A DNA stretch of 22,856 nucleotides, from assembly GCA_903925515.1 (NCBI GenBank), contig CAIYFP010000327.1, positions 1 through 22,856 of the forward strand, in the 5' to 3' direction. Under the pieces are notes generated by a model. That model did not search any database and was not told the DNA's origin. It was given only the letters and a program-made list of their open reading frames with translations. This stretch comes from an uncultured Verrucomicrobiota bacterium. Its GTDB lineage: Bacteria; Verrucomicrobiota; Verrucomicrobiia; Limisphaerales; UBA9464. How positions within the stretch are numbered: position 1 is the stretch's first letter; each line of letters begins with the position of its first letter. Made by a program: the position numbers and the translations under genes. Of this stretch, positions 7,466 to 15,015 are shown piece after piece.

Positions 7466-7714
7466 TTACTTGACCAAGAGCATCTGCCGGGCGCGCTTGA
7501 TCGCGGTCGAGAGCCGCCGCTGGTACTGGGCAGGCAGGCCGGTGTACTTCCGCGGCAGCAGGCGCCCGTTCTCGGTCACGAACTGGCGAAGCAAGGCCGT
7601 GTTCTTGAAATCGATGGTGTCGATCGTGAAATCAACCTTCGGCTTCGGCCGCGGTGTCCGCGGGGTGTTGCTGCGACGCTTCTTCTTGTCGTCGGTGCTG
7701 GTCTTGCGGGGCAT
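7466..7714 (-). CDS. rpsR: 30S ribosomal protein S18, cysteine-free form
   Basis: This 82-residue S18 is recognised by the conserved core IDFKNTALLRQFVTENGRLLPRKYTGL and the C-terminal block QYQRRLSTAIKRARQMLLVK. S18 sits on the 30S platform next to S6. The basic N-terminal extension (KKKRRSNTPRTPRPKPK) has no cysteine, so this is the C-minus form. Zinc-binding S18 variants carry a CPFC-type site in this region. It starts 3 bases after the rpmG stop and ends just before a strong terminator. In actinobacteria and others, C-minus S18 and L33 paralogues are made under zinc starvation; whether this genome has a second, C-plus S18 cannot be seen. Confidence 0.95.
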   Translation of the reverse strand: MPRKTSTDDKKKRRSNTPRTPRPKPKVDFTIDTIDFKNTALLRQFVTENGRLLPRKYTGLPAQYQRRLSTAIKRARQMLLVK

Positions 7715-7717
7715 GGC

Positions 7718-7885
7718 TTACTTGATTTCGCGGTGGAGGGTGTGGCGGCGGAGGAAGGGATTGAACTTCTTCTTTTCAACCTTCTCCGTCTGGAGCTTCT
7801 TGTTGCGAGTGGTCTGGTAGCGGGAGGGCGGCTTGCCCTCCTTGCGGGCCTCGGTGCACTCGATGGTGACGATCTCTCGGGGCAT
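7718..7885 (-). CDS. rpmG: 50S ribosomal protein L33, zinc-independent form
   Basis: This 55-residue protein has the L33 signature: MPREIVTIECTEA at the start, YQTTRNKKLQTEKVEKKKFNPFLRRHTLHREIK at the end (quoted in part: YQTTRNKK and NPFLRRHTLHREIK). L33 is a small protein near the exit site of the large subunit. Zinc-binding L33 has CxxC near residue 10 and a second CxxC in the PFC-x-x-H region; here only Cys10 remains and the second pair is replaced by NPFLRR, so the ribbon cannot form. The SD-like AAGGAAA overlaps the dksA-like stop codon, and the rpsR ATG follows 3 bases after the stop, so all three genes are one operon. Confidence 0.95.
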   Translation of the reverse strand: MPREIVTIECTEARKEGKPPSRYQTTRNKKLQTEKVEKKKFNPFLRRHTLHREIK

Positions 7886-7897
7886 GGTGATGTTTCC

Positions 7898-8536
7898 TTA
7901 TTCCTTTTCCTTGGAAGGCTTTTCCTCGATTTCGACGTCCTCGTCGTCCACATCGACGCTGGCACCGGTCTCGACGGAGCCAAGGGAACCGAGGCGGTTG
8001 CGGGAGCGGAGGGCGCCCTCCTTCTCGAGCTGGGCCTGCGCCTCAACGGTGAACCGGGTCCATGGGATGGCGTCGAGGCGGGCCTTGGGGATCTTGGCGT
8101 TGGTGAGCTCGCACACGCCGAAGGTGCCCTTCTCGATCCGCTTGAGGGCCTCCTCGATCTCGTAGATGGCGTCCTGGTCGGACGAAAGGAGGCTCAGGGC
8201 GAAGTCGCGGTCGAAATTGTCCGTGCCGGAGTCGCCCATGTGGAGCGAGTAATTTTCCATTTCCGCCTGGGACTCCTTGGCGAGGCCGCTCATCTGGTTG
8301 CGGAGGCGCTCGTGGAGGTCGAGGAGGTTTTGGTAATACTTCTGCCACTCGGGCTTGACGCGCGAGACGGGCGTCCATGCCGTGGAGGCTTTGCCTGCCT
8401 TGGCTTGGGGCCGACCTAGGATGGCGGCCGCGCTTGCAGCACCGATGGTCCGCCCCTTGGCGGGAGCCGGCGCTTCCTTGGCGACGGCCGGCCCCTTGGG
8501 CGCGGCCTTCTTCGGCGTCTTCTTGTTCACGCTCAC
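7898..8536 (-). CDS. DksA/TraR-family protein with a degenerate zinc finger
   Basis: This 212-residue protein has an Ala/Lys/Pro-rich N-terminus (1-50), a coiled-coil region (about 60-135) and the DksA-type C-terminal domain (GTFGVCELTNAKIPKARLDAIPW, in part, from 138). DksA binds the RNA polymerase secondary channel and works with ppGpp. By spacing to E. coli DksA (Cys114, 117, 135, 138), the four zinc positions here are Cys142, Thr145, Thr163 and Ala166, so three ligands are gone. The coiled-coil tip reads DNFDRD rather than the canonical DxxDxA. An acidic tail ends the protein. The start is GTG 8536; a second GTG is two codons on. It leads the operon with rpmG and rpsR. Pseudomonas aeruginosa DksA2 is a known zinc-independent, Zur-controlled parallel. 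Confidence 0.88.
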   Translation of the reverse strand: MSVNKKTPKKAAPKGPAVAKEAPAPAKGRTIGAASAAAILGRPQAKAGKASTAWTPVSRVKPEWQKYYQNLLDLHERLRNQMSGLAKESQAEMENYSLHMGDSGTDNFDRDFALSLLSSDQDAIYEIEEALKRIEKGTFGVCELTNAKIPKARLDAIPWTRFTVEAQAQLEKEGALRSRNRLGSLGSVETGASVDVDDEDVEIEEKPSKEKE

Positions 8537-8640
8537 GGCTTTTCCAATGTGGTGGAAGTCTCACCCCGGACCGGCGCGATTTTTTTTCGAGGCCCTGAGG
8601 GGCATGTGCACCGGAACGAAGGCCGGAAACGATACCGGGC

Positions 8641-8656
8641 TGGATTTGGAAATCCA
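8641..8656. promoter_or_regulatory. Palindromic element upstream of the dksA-like gene, candidate Zur operator
   Basis: TGGATTTGGAAATCCA has perfect 7-bp arms (TGGATTT/AAATCCA) around a 2-base centre. It lies 105 bases upstream of the dksA-like GTG. It equals the element before znuA at 13 of 16 positions. Function and the protein that binds it are inferred. Confidence 0.5.
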
Positions 8657-8817
8657 TCACTTTTTTCTGGGTGGCCCAAGGGCGCGCGCGCGGGCTGTCC
8701 GACGTCCTCGTGGCGCGGCCGGGGCGTCGGTCGTCGGGGCACGGTGGGCGCAGGTGGCCTGGGCGGGTGCGTGGCGCCACCGGGAAGGGTGAAATCGGCG
8801 GGCGACGTGGTACGCGT

Positions 8818-8847
8818 TTGACTTTCGGACGGGCGCGGTCGTTTACT
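8818..8847 (+). promoter_or_regulatory. Candidate sigma-70 promoter of the pilus operon
   Basis: TTGACT at 8818-8823 matches the -35 consensus at 5 of 6 bases. After an 18-base spacer TTTACT at 8842-8847 matches the -10 consensus at 4 of 6. The pilB-like ATG follows 37 bases later. In such GC-rich DNA these AT-richer hexamers stand out, but no start site is known. Confidence 0.4.
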
Positions 8848-8884
8848 CACGCCCGTTCTTCCCCGGCCGCGGCGAGCGCGGAGC

Positions 8885-10621
8885 ATGGAGGGACGCATCA
8901 TTGTGGCTGCCAAAGACGATTTCTTGATCGAGACCATGGTGGACATGGGTTTGCTGACCCATGACCAGGTGGATTCCTCCCGTCCCGAAGCCGAGACGAA
9001 CGGCGAGGGCGTCCTGGACACGATGGTGAAGCTGGGGTTGGCGGACCCGTCGATGGTCGTGGTCGCGAAGGCGACGTACTTTGGGGTTGAGTCCATCCAG
9101 CTGGGGGACCTTCGGCTTGGGGACGAGGTGATCGCGGCGGTTCCGAGGCACGTGGCGCGCAAGTTCAATGCCGTGCCGGTGGCGCTGAACGACGGGGCGG
9201 TGGCCGTGGCGGTGAGTGATCCATCCGACATTGAGGCGATCGACGGGTTGCAGGTGGCGATTGGCAAGACCGTGGAGCTTCGGGTGGCGTCGGCGGGCGA
9301 CATCGAGGCCGCCTTGGCCAAGTACTACGGCGGCGGGGGCGGCGGTCGCGACGATGGCGGGATCGCGCAGATGATCCAGGACATCACCGAGGGCGAGGTG
9401 GAGGTGACCTCGCTCACGGGCGAGGTCGGGGCGGACGGCGAGGCGGTGGACGCGGACGCGCCCATCATCAGGCTGGTCAACCAGATCATCGTGGATGCCT
9501 TCAAGATGCGGGCGTCGGACATTCATCTGGAGCCGATGGCGAGGCGTTTTCGGGTCCGGTACCGGATCGACGGCGTGATGATCGAGCAGAAGGACCCGCC
9601 GAAGCGTTTGCAGCCACCGATTGTCGCGCGGCTGAAGATCCAGTCCGGGATGAGCATCGCGGAGCGGCGCATCCCGCAGGACGGCCGCATCCAGACCAAC
9701 GTGGGCGGCAAGACGATCGACCTTCGCGTGAACTGCCTCCCGACCCAGCATGGGGAGTCGATCGTGATGCGTATCCTCGACAAGTCCGGCCTGAGGCTGG
9801 GGTTGGCGGAGCTGGGGTTCTTCGCGGACGACCAGCTGGCGTTCGAGCGGTTGATTGCCTTGCCGGACGGCATCCTGCTGGTGACGGGCCCAACTGGCTC
9901 CGGGAAGACGACGACGCTGTACTCGTGCCTGAACTACATCAACCGGCCGGACCGCAAGATCATCACGGTGGAGGACCCGGTCGAGTACATGCTGGCGGGC
10001 ATCAACCAGGTGCAGGTCAACGAGGTGATCGGGTTCACGTTCGCGCATGCGCTTCGGTCGATGCTCCGCCAGTCGCCGAACGTGATCATGCTCGGGGAAA
10101 TCCGCGACCTTGAGACGGCGACGATCGCGATCAACGCGTCGCTGACGGGGCACCTTGTGTTCTCGACGCTGCACACGAACGATGCCCCCGGCGCGGTGGC
10201 GCGCTTGATTGACATCGGGATCAAGCCCTTCCTCGTGGCGTCGGCCACGCGTTGCTTGATGGCCCAGCGCCTGGTTCGCCGGGTTTGCAAGAGCTGCGGG
10301 GCGCCCGCCACGCTGGACGAGTCGGAGTGCCGGTCGTTGAACATCACGCCGGACATGCTCGCGACGGCAACCCCCAAGAAGGGCCGCGGCTGCCCGACGT
10401 GCAACAAGACGGGCTGCAAGGGGCGTTTCGGCATCTTCGAGATCTTCGTGATCAACGACCAAGGCCGGAAGCTCATCTTCGAGAAGGTCCCGTCCAACGT
10501 CCTGCGCAACAAGGCCCGGGAGATGGGGATGCGCACGCTGCGCGAGGACGGGACGCGGAAGGTCCTGGCCGGGCTGACGACGGTGGACGAGGTCGTCCGC
10601 GCGACGGTCGTGGACCATTGA
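8885..10621 (+). CDS. PilB/GspE-family assembly ATPase (first copy)
   Basis: This 578-residue ATPase powers extension of type IV pili or type II secretion pseudopili from the cytoplasmic face. An N-terminal MshEN/T2SSE-N-like region covers about residues 10-150. A flexible Gly-rich patch follows, then the ATPase core: RASDIHLEP, Walker A GPTGSGKTT at 335-343, the Asp box ITVEDPVEY, Walker B VIMLGEIRDLET, the His box GHLVFSTLHTNDA. A C4 zinc site is formed by CKSC (468-471) and CPTC (503-506), as in PilB and GspE. It is the first gene of a four-gene plus-strand cluster. PilB or GspE cannot be decided from sequence alone. Start: ATG 8885; a weak GCGGAG precedes it. Confidence 0.93.
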   Translation: MEGRIIVAAKDDFLIETMVDMGLLTHDQVDSSRPEAETNGEGVLDTMVKLGLADPSMVVVAKATYFGVESIQLGDLRLGDEVIAAVPRHVARKFNAVPVALNDGAVAVAVSDPSDIEAIDGLQVAIGKTVELRVASAGDIEAALAKYYGGGGGGRDDGGIAQMIQDITEGEVEVTSLTGEVGADGEAVDADAPIIRLVNQIIVDAFKMRASDIHLEPMARRFRVRYRIDGVMIEQKDPPKRLQPPIVARLKIQSGMSIAERRIPQDGRIQTNVGGKTIDLRVNCLPTQHGESIVMRILDKSGLRLGLAELGFFADDQLAFERLIALPDGILLVTGPTGSGKTTTLYSCLNYINRPDRKIITVEDPVEYMLAGINQVQVNEVIGFTFAHALRSMLRQSPNVIMLGEIRDLETATIAINASLTGHLVFSTLHTNDAPGAVARLIDIGIKPFLVASATRCLMAQRLVRRVCKSCGAPATLDESECRSLNITPDMLATATPKKGRGCPTCNKTGCKGRFGIFEIFVINDQGRKLIFEKVPSNVLRNKAREMGMRTLREDGTRKVLAGLTTVDEVVRATVVDH

Positions 10622-10706
10622 CCCGGCAAGGGAACTGCTTTTCAAGGAGCCCAACAACCCCGAGGAGACGAGCCGTCAGGAGAGTCGAAATCAGCGTTTT
10701 CAAGCC

Positions 10707-11810
10707 ATGTCGTATCAGATGTCCGACTTGTTGCAGTTGATGGTGTCCGAGGGCGGCGCCGACCTGCACGTTCGCGTGGGAATTCCGCCTGTCATTCGCA
10801 TCCATGGTGTCCTCCAGCGGGTGGATGGCCCGGTGTTGCGCCCCGAGGACACCGAGGAACTGATGCGCTCGATCACCTCGGAGGACCACATCCAGCACAT
10901 CCGGGAGAAGGGCGGCGCGGACTTCGGGTTTGCGTTTGGCGAGGCAGCCCGCTTCCGCGTGTCCGCCTTCAAGGAGAAGGGCAACTTCGCCCTCGTGCTG
11001 CGGCAGATTCCCTCGAAGCTGCTGACGATGGAGCAGATCGGCATCCCCCCGACGGTGAAGGAATTGCTGTGGCGTCCGCGTGGCCTGGTCCTTGTGACGG
11101 GGCCCACCGGGTCGGGCAAGACCACGACGCTGGCGTCGTTGCTCAACATCATCAACGAGGAGAGCAACCATGCCCACATCATCACGATCGAGGACCCGAT
11201 CGAGTACTACCACAAGCACAAGAAGGCCGTGGTGACCCAGCGCGAGGTGAACGTGGACGTCCCGAGCTTCGCGGAGGCGCTCCGGCGCGCGCTGCGGCAG
11301 GACCCGGACGTCATCTTGGTGGGCGAGCTCCGGGACCTTGAGACGATGGAGGCTGCGATCGCGGCGGCCGAGACCGGCCACCTTGTGTTCGGCACGCTGC
11401 ACACGACGGGCGCGGCGAAGACCATTGACCGCATCGTCAACGCCTTCCCGCAGAACCAGCAGGAGCAAATCCGCATCCAGCTGTCCACGGTGCTGCAGGC
11501 GGTGATCTCGCAGTTGCTCATCCCCCGGGTGGACAAGCCCGGCCGCGTCGCCGTGTTCGAGGTCATGGTCAACACGCCCTCCGTGGGCGCATTGATCCGC
11601 GACAACAAGACCTTCCGCATCCAGTCGGACATCCAGACCGGCGCCAAGTACGGGATGGTGACGTTGGACTCGTTCCTCATTGACAAGTGGAGCCAAGGGC
11701 TGATCGCGGAGGAGGAGGTGGTGACGAAGGCCCAGGACCCGACCACCATCCACCAGAAGGTGCAGGAGATGAAGCAGGCGCGCGCGGAGGCACAGTCCCG
11801 ACGCAAGTAG
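10707..11810 (+). CDS. pilT: PilT-family retraction ATPase
   Basis: PilT disassembles type IV pili to drive twitching and DNA uptake. This 367-residue protein has the usual PilT length and parts: N-terminal MSDLLQLMVSEGGADLHVRVG with the GxDLHL-type motif, Walker A GPTGSGKTT at 132-140, Asp box IEDPIEY, Walker B VILVGELRD at 202-210, and His box GHLVFGTLHT at 224-233. It lacks the C4 zinc site of PilB/GspE, which supports PilT. The segment around GALIRDNK corresponds to the AIRNLIRE motif needed for retraction, but is degenerate. An 85-base gap follows the first ATPase. No good Shine-Dalgarno sequence precedes ATG 10707; ATG 10719 is an alternative. The presence of PilT argues for retractile pili rather than a pure secretion system. 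Confidence 0.93.
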   Translation: MSYQMSDLLQLMVSEGGADLHVRVGIPPVIRIHGVLQRVDGPVLRPEDTEELMRSITSEDHIQHIREKGGADFGFAFGEAARFRVSAFKEKGNFALVLRQIPSKLLTMEQIGIPPTVKELLWRPRGLVLVTGPTGSGKTTTLASLLNIINEESNHAHIITIEDPIEYYHKHKKAVVTQREVNVDVPSFAEALRRALRQDPDVILVGELRDLETMEAAIAAAETGHLVFGTLHTTGAAKTIDRIVNAFPQNQQEQIRIQLSTVLQAVISQLLIPRVDKPGRVAVFEVMVNTPSVGALIRDNKTFRIQSDIQTGAKYGMVTLDSFLIDKWSQGLIAEEEVVTKAQDPTTIHQKVQEMKQARAEAQSRRK

Positions 11811-11845
11811 CCGGAACGCAACCCCAACCGCCAACCCCGAGACCC

Positions 11846-13546
11846 ATGCCCGACGCAGCCAACGACCCGTTGCTCGCCCTGATCCGCGAACGCGGCCTCC
11901 TCGACGAGATGCAACTCGACGAGGTTGCCCAGGAGATGGCCCGGAGCGGGAAGCCGTCGCTCCAGGTCGTGCAGGACTACGGCATGATGGACCTCGACAC
12001 GGCCCTTCAGGTCATCGCCGATCACCTCGGCACCATGGTCACGCCGGTGGACGAGGGGCAGCTGACGCCGGACGTCTTGGCGACCGTCCCGCCGGAGACG
12101 GCGCGGATGTACCAGTGCGTGCCCGTGGCCCAGTACGGCGACACGGTGCAGGTGGCGATGGCGGACCCCTTGAACCCGGCGGCGGTGGACGAGATGTCGC
12201 TGACGGTCAAGGGGCAGGTTCAGCTGGTGGTGGCGAGCCCGGCCGAGGTGACGCGGGCGGTGGAGAAGTTCTACCCGGCGCTGGCGGGCGGCGGGTATGC
12301 GGAGATGCTCAAGGAGCTGGGTGGCGACGACCTTGTGCCGGCCACGGAGGAGCCGAAGGCCGGCCTGCTGAAGCTCGACGACGCCGTCAACGACGCGCCC
12401 ATCGTCAAGTTCGTCAACCTTGTCCTCATGCAGGCCGTGCAGGACAGGGCCTCGGACATCCACTTCGAGCCCTTCGAGGACGAGTTCAAGATCCGGTACC
12501 GCGTGGATGGCGCGCTGTACGAGATGACGCCCCCGCCCAAGCACCTTGCCCAGCCCGTCACGTCGCGCCTCAAGGTGATGGCCAACCTGAACATCTCCGA
12601 GCGCCGCCTCCCGCAGGACGGCCGCATCTCCGTCAACATCGCCGGCAAGCAGATCGACCTTCGCGTTTCCACCTTGCCCACGGCGTTCGGCGAGTCGGTC
12701 GTGCTCCGCGTCCTGGACCGGTCCTCCGTCAACCTTGAGATCGAGACCCTTGGGTTCCCGAAGGACGTCCACGAGTACGTGGTGGAGGCAATCAACCAAC
12801 CGAACGGCATCTTCGTGGTCACCGGGCCCACGGGCTGCGGCAAGACCACGACCCTCTACTCGTGCCTGCGCCGGGTAAACGCGATCGACACCAAGCTGCT
12901 GACGGTCGAGGACCCCGTGGAGTTCGACATCGAGGGCATCATGCAGGTGCAGGTCAACGAGGGCGCGGGCCTCACCTTCATGAAGGCGCTGCGGGCCTTC
13001 CTCCGGCAGGATCCCGACATCATCATGCTGGGCGAGATCCGCGACCTTGAGACGGCCCAGATCGCGATCCAGGCCTCGCTGACCGGCCACCTAGTGCTCT
13101 CCACCCTGCACACCAACGACGCCGCGGGTGCCGTGACTCGCTTGGTGGACATGGGCGTGGAGCCCTTCCTCATTTCCTCCACCCTGCTTGCCGTGCTCGC
13201 CCAGCGCCTGGTCCGCCGGGTCTGCGTTCGCTGCAAGACATCCCTCGAGCCCAACGCCGAACAGCTCGCCACCGTCGGCATGTCCGCCCTCGACGTGGGC
13301 GACAAGAGCTTCTTCTACGGGCGCGGCTGCCCCACGTGCAACGACACCGGCTACAAGGGCCGCAAGGGCATCTTCGAGCTGCTGGTCGTCACCGACCCCA
13401 TCCGCACGCTCATCAACGAGCGCGCCCCGACCGTGGTGATCCGGCAGAAGGCGATCGAGATGGGGATGGTCACGCTCCGCGACGACGGGATGCGGTCGGT
13501 CTTCAACGCGGAGACGACGGTGGAAGAAGTCTTGAAATACACGTGA
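11846..13546 (+). CDS. PilB/GspE-family assembly ATPase (second copy)
   Basis: This 566-residue ATPase has the same architecture as the copy at 8885: an N-terminal MshEN-like region (about 8-140), then the ATPase core with RASDIHFEP, Walker A GPTGCGKTT at 327-335, Asp box TVEDPVEF, Walker B IIMLGEIRDLET, His box GHLVLSTLHTNDA, and the zinc cysteines CVRC and CPTC. The Walker A has Cys where the first copy has Ser. The start at ATG 11846 was chosen because the frame upstream overlaps the pilT gene; the gap to pilT is 35 bases. PilC follows 38 bases after its stop, so this copy is the more likely partner of that platform protein. Confidence 0.93.
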   Translation: MPDAANDPLLALIRERGLLDEMQLDEVAQEMARSGKPSLQVVQDYGMMDLDTALQVIADHLGTMVTPVDEGQLTPDVLATVPPETARMYQCVPVAQYGDTVQVAMADPLNPAAVDEMSLTVKGQVQLVVASPAEVTRAVEKFYPALAGGGYAEMLKELGGDDLVPATEEPKAGLLKLDDAVNDAPIVKFVNLVLMQAVQDRASDIHFEPFEDEFKIRYRVDGALYEMTPPPKHLAQPVTSRLKVMANLNISERRLPQDGRISVNIAGKQIDLRVSTLPTAFGESVVLRVLDRSSVNLEIETLGFPKDVHEYVVEAINQPNGIFVVTGPTGCGKTTTLYSCLRRVNAIDTKLLTVEDPVEFDIEGIMQVQVNEGAGLTFMKALRAFLRQDPDIIMLGEIRDLETAQIAIQASLTGHLVLSTLHTNDAAGAVTRLVDMGVEPFLISSTLLAVLAQRLVRRVCVRCKTSLEPNAEQLATVGMSALDVGDKSFFYGRGCPTCNDTGYKGRKGIFELLVVTDPIRTLINERAPTVVIRQKAIEMGMVTLRDDGMRSVFNAETTVEEVLKYT

Positions 13547-13584
13547 GGGCGGGAGCCTGATAGGGACGAGGACCGGAGGACGCT

Positions 13585-14916
13585 ATGCCGAAGTTCAACT
13601 ACGAGGCCATGGACACCCGTGGCAAGGAGACCAAGGGGGTGCTCGAGGTCGCCAGCCAGGCCGAGGCCATCAACCGCCTTCGCGAAATGGGCTTCCATCC
13701 CACCAAGGTGGTGGAGGCGGAAAAGCCGAGGGACGCGGGCAAGGCCGGCGCGGCCAAGGCCAAGGCGAAGGGCAAGGGCAAGGGCGGCGGGATCAACATC
13801 AACATCGGCGGCGGCGTCAAGCCGAAGATCCTGACGACGTTCACGCGCCAGTTGGCGACCCTCGTCGAGGCGGGCTTGCCGTTGCTGCGCGGGCTTCGCG
13901 TCCTCAGCAAGCAGGAGCGTCATCCCACCCTCAAGCGCATCCTCGGCGAGCTCGCCGAGTCCATCGAGGGCGGCTCCACCTTCTCCGAGGGCCTTGCGCA
14001 GCATCCCAAGGTCTTCAACAAGCTCTTCGTCAACATGGTGAAGGCAGGCGAGATCGGCGGCGTGCTCGAGGTCGTCCTCAAGCGCCTCGCCGAGTTCATG
14101 GAGAAGGCGGAGAAGATCAAGGGCAAGGTCGTCGCCGCCATGTTCTACCCCGCCGCCGTCATGGTCGTCGCCGTCGGCATCCTCGCGCTCCTGATGATCG
14201 TCGTCGTTCCCAAGTTCAAGGCCATCTTCGCGGACCTCCTCGGTGGCGACGCCGGCATGCCGGGCTTCACGGTCTTCGTCCTCAACATCTCGGACACGCT
14301 GAAGAACTACACCATCGTCTTCCCCGAATGGGCCGGCGGCTTCCCGTTGCCGGGCCCCGTCATATGGGGCCTCGTCGCCTTCGTCATCGCCTTCAAGATC
14401 GCCCTGCGCACCAAGAAGGGTGCCTACGTCTGGGACCAGGTGAAGCTCAAGTTCCCCGTCCTCGGCTCCGTCATCTCCAAGGTCGCCATCGCCCGGTTTA
14501 CCCGGACCCTCGGCACCCTCGTCCAGTCCGGCGTGCCCATCCTCCAGGCCCTCACCATCGTCCGCGAGACGGCTGGCAACCTCGTCGTCGCACGCGCCGT
14601 CTCCGCCGTCTATGACTCCGTCAAGGAGGGCGAGACCATCACCGCCCCGCTCGAGAAATCATCCGTCTTCCCCCCGATGGTCATCTCCATGGTGGACGTC
14701 GGCGAGCAAACGGGCGCCCTGCCGGAAATGTTGCTCAAGATCGCCGACAACTACGACGAGGAAGTGGACAACGCCGTGTCGGCCATGACGTCGTTGCTGG
14801 AGCCCATCATGATCGTCTTCCTCGCCGTCATCGTGGGTTCCATCGTCATCGCCCTCTTCCTCCCGCTCATCACGCTGATCGACAAGCTCGGCAGCGACGG
14901 CGGCGGCGGCGACTAG
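13585..14916 (+). CDS. PilC/GspF-family inner-membrane platform protein
   Basis: This 443-residue protein is the membrane platform that couples the assembly ATPase to pilus subunits. Two GspF domains are visible (about 84-205 and 285-410), each with the LxxLVxxGxPLLxAL pattern (LATLVEAGLPLLRGL, LGTLVQSGVPILQAL). Three membrane segments lie near 186-208, 255-272 and 410-435, as usual for the family. The N-terminal FNYEAMDTRGKETKGVLE block is typical. Between it and the first domain is an Ala/Lys/Gly-rich linker (about 49-77). A strong GGAGG at 13575-13579 supports ATG 13585. The gene ends the cluster and is followed by a strong terminator. Confidence 0.93.
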   Translation: MPKFNYEAMDTRGKETKGVLEVASQAEAINRLREMGFHPTKVVEAEKPRDAGKAGAAKAKAKGKGKGGGININIGGGVKPKILTTFTRQLATLVEAGLPLLRGLRVLSKQERHPTLKRILGELAESIEGGSTFSEGLAQHPKVFNKLFVNMVKAGEIGGVLEVVLKRLAEFMEKAEKIKGKVVAAMFYPAAVMVVAVGILALLMIVVVPKFKAIFADLLGGDAGMPGFTVFVLNISDTLKNYTIVFPEWAGGFPLPGPVIWGLVAFVIAFKIALRTKKGAYVWDQVKLKFPVLGSVISKVAIARFTRTLGTLVQSGVPILQALTIVRETAGNLVVARAVSAVYDSVKEGETITAPLEKSSVFPPMVISMVDVGEQTGALPEMLLKIADNYDEEVDNAVSAMTSLLEPIMIVFLAVIVGSIVIALFLPLITLIDKLGSDGGGGD

Positions 14917-14942
14917 CCCGGCCTTGCCTGAGTTGGCGGACC

Positions 14943-14976
14943 GCGCCCCGGGGTTTGCCCCGGGGCGCTCTCTTTT
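14943..14976 (+). terminator. Rho-independent terminator of the pilus operon
   Basis: An 11-bp perfect stem, 14943-14953 with 14958-14968 (GCGCCCCGGGG/CCCCGGGGCGC), has a TTTG loop and is followed by TCTCTTTT. It lies 27 bases after the pilC stop codon. Confidence 0.92.
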
Positions 14977-15015
14977 GGAGCCGTCGCGTCGTGGCTCCCG
15001 CCGTCGCCCCTTGGA

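Larger units (their letters stand above)
8537..8884. other. Divergent intergenic region between the dksA-like and pilB-like genes
   Basis: This 348-base region has no protein-like frame. It holds the palindromic element at 8641-8656, a T8 run at 8580-8587 and a candidate sigma-70 promoter for the pilus operon at 8818-8847. Both operons must be transcribed outwards from here. Confidence 0.6.

Noticed and set aside
8843..10657. 604-codon open frame on the minus strand across the first pilB-like gene
   Set aside because: It is antisense to a gene with complete ATPase motifs, has His/Arg/Asp-rich composition of a GC-rich mirror frame and shows no domain.
11207..13090. 627-codon open frame on the minus strand across the second pilB-like gene
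   Set aside because: Same reason: mirror frame of a well-supported gene, with low-complexity Arg/His/Leu composition.
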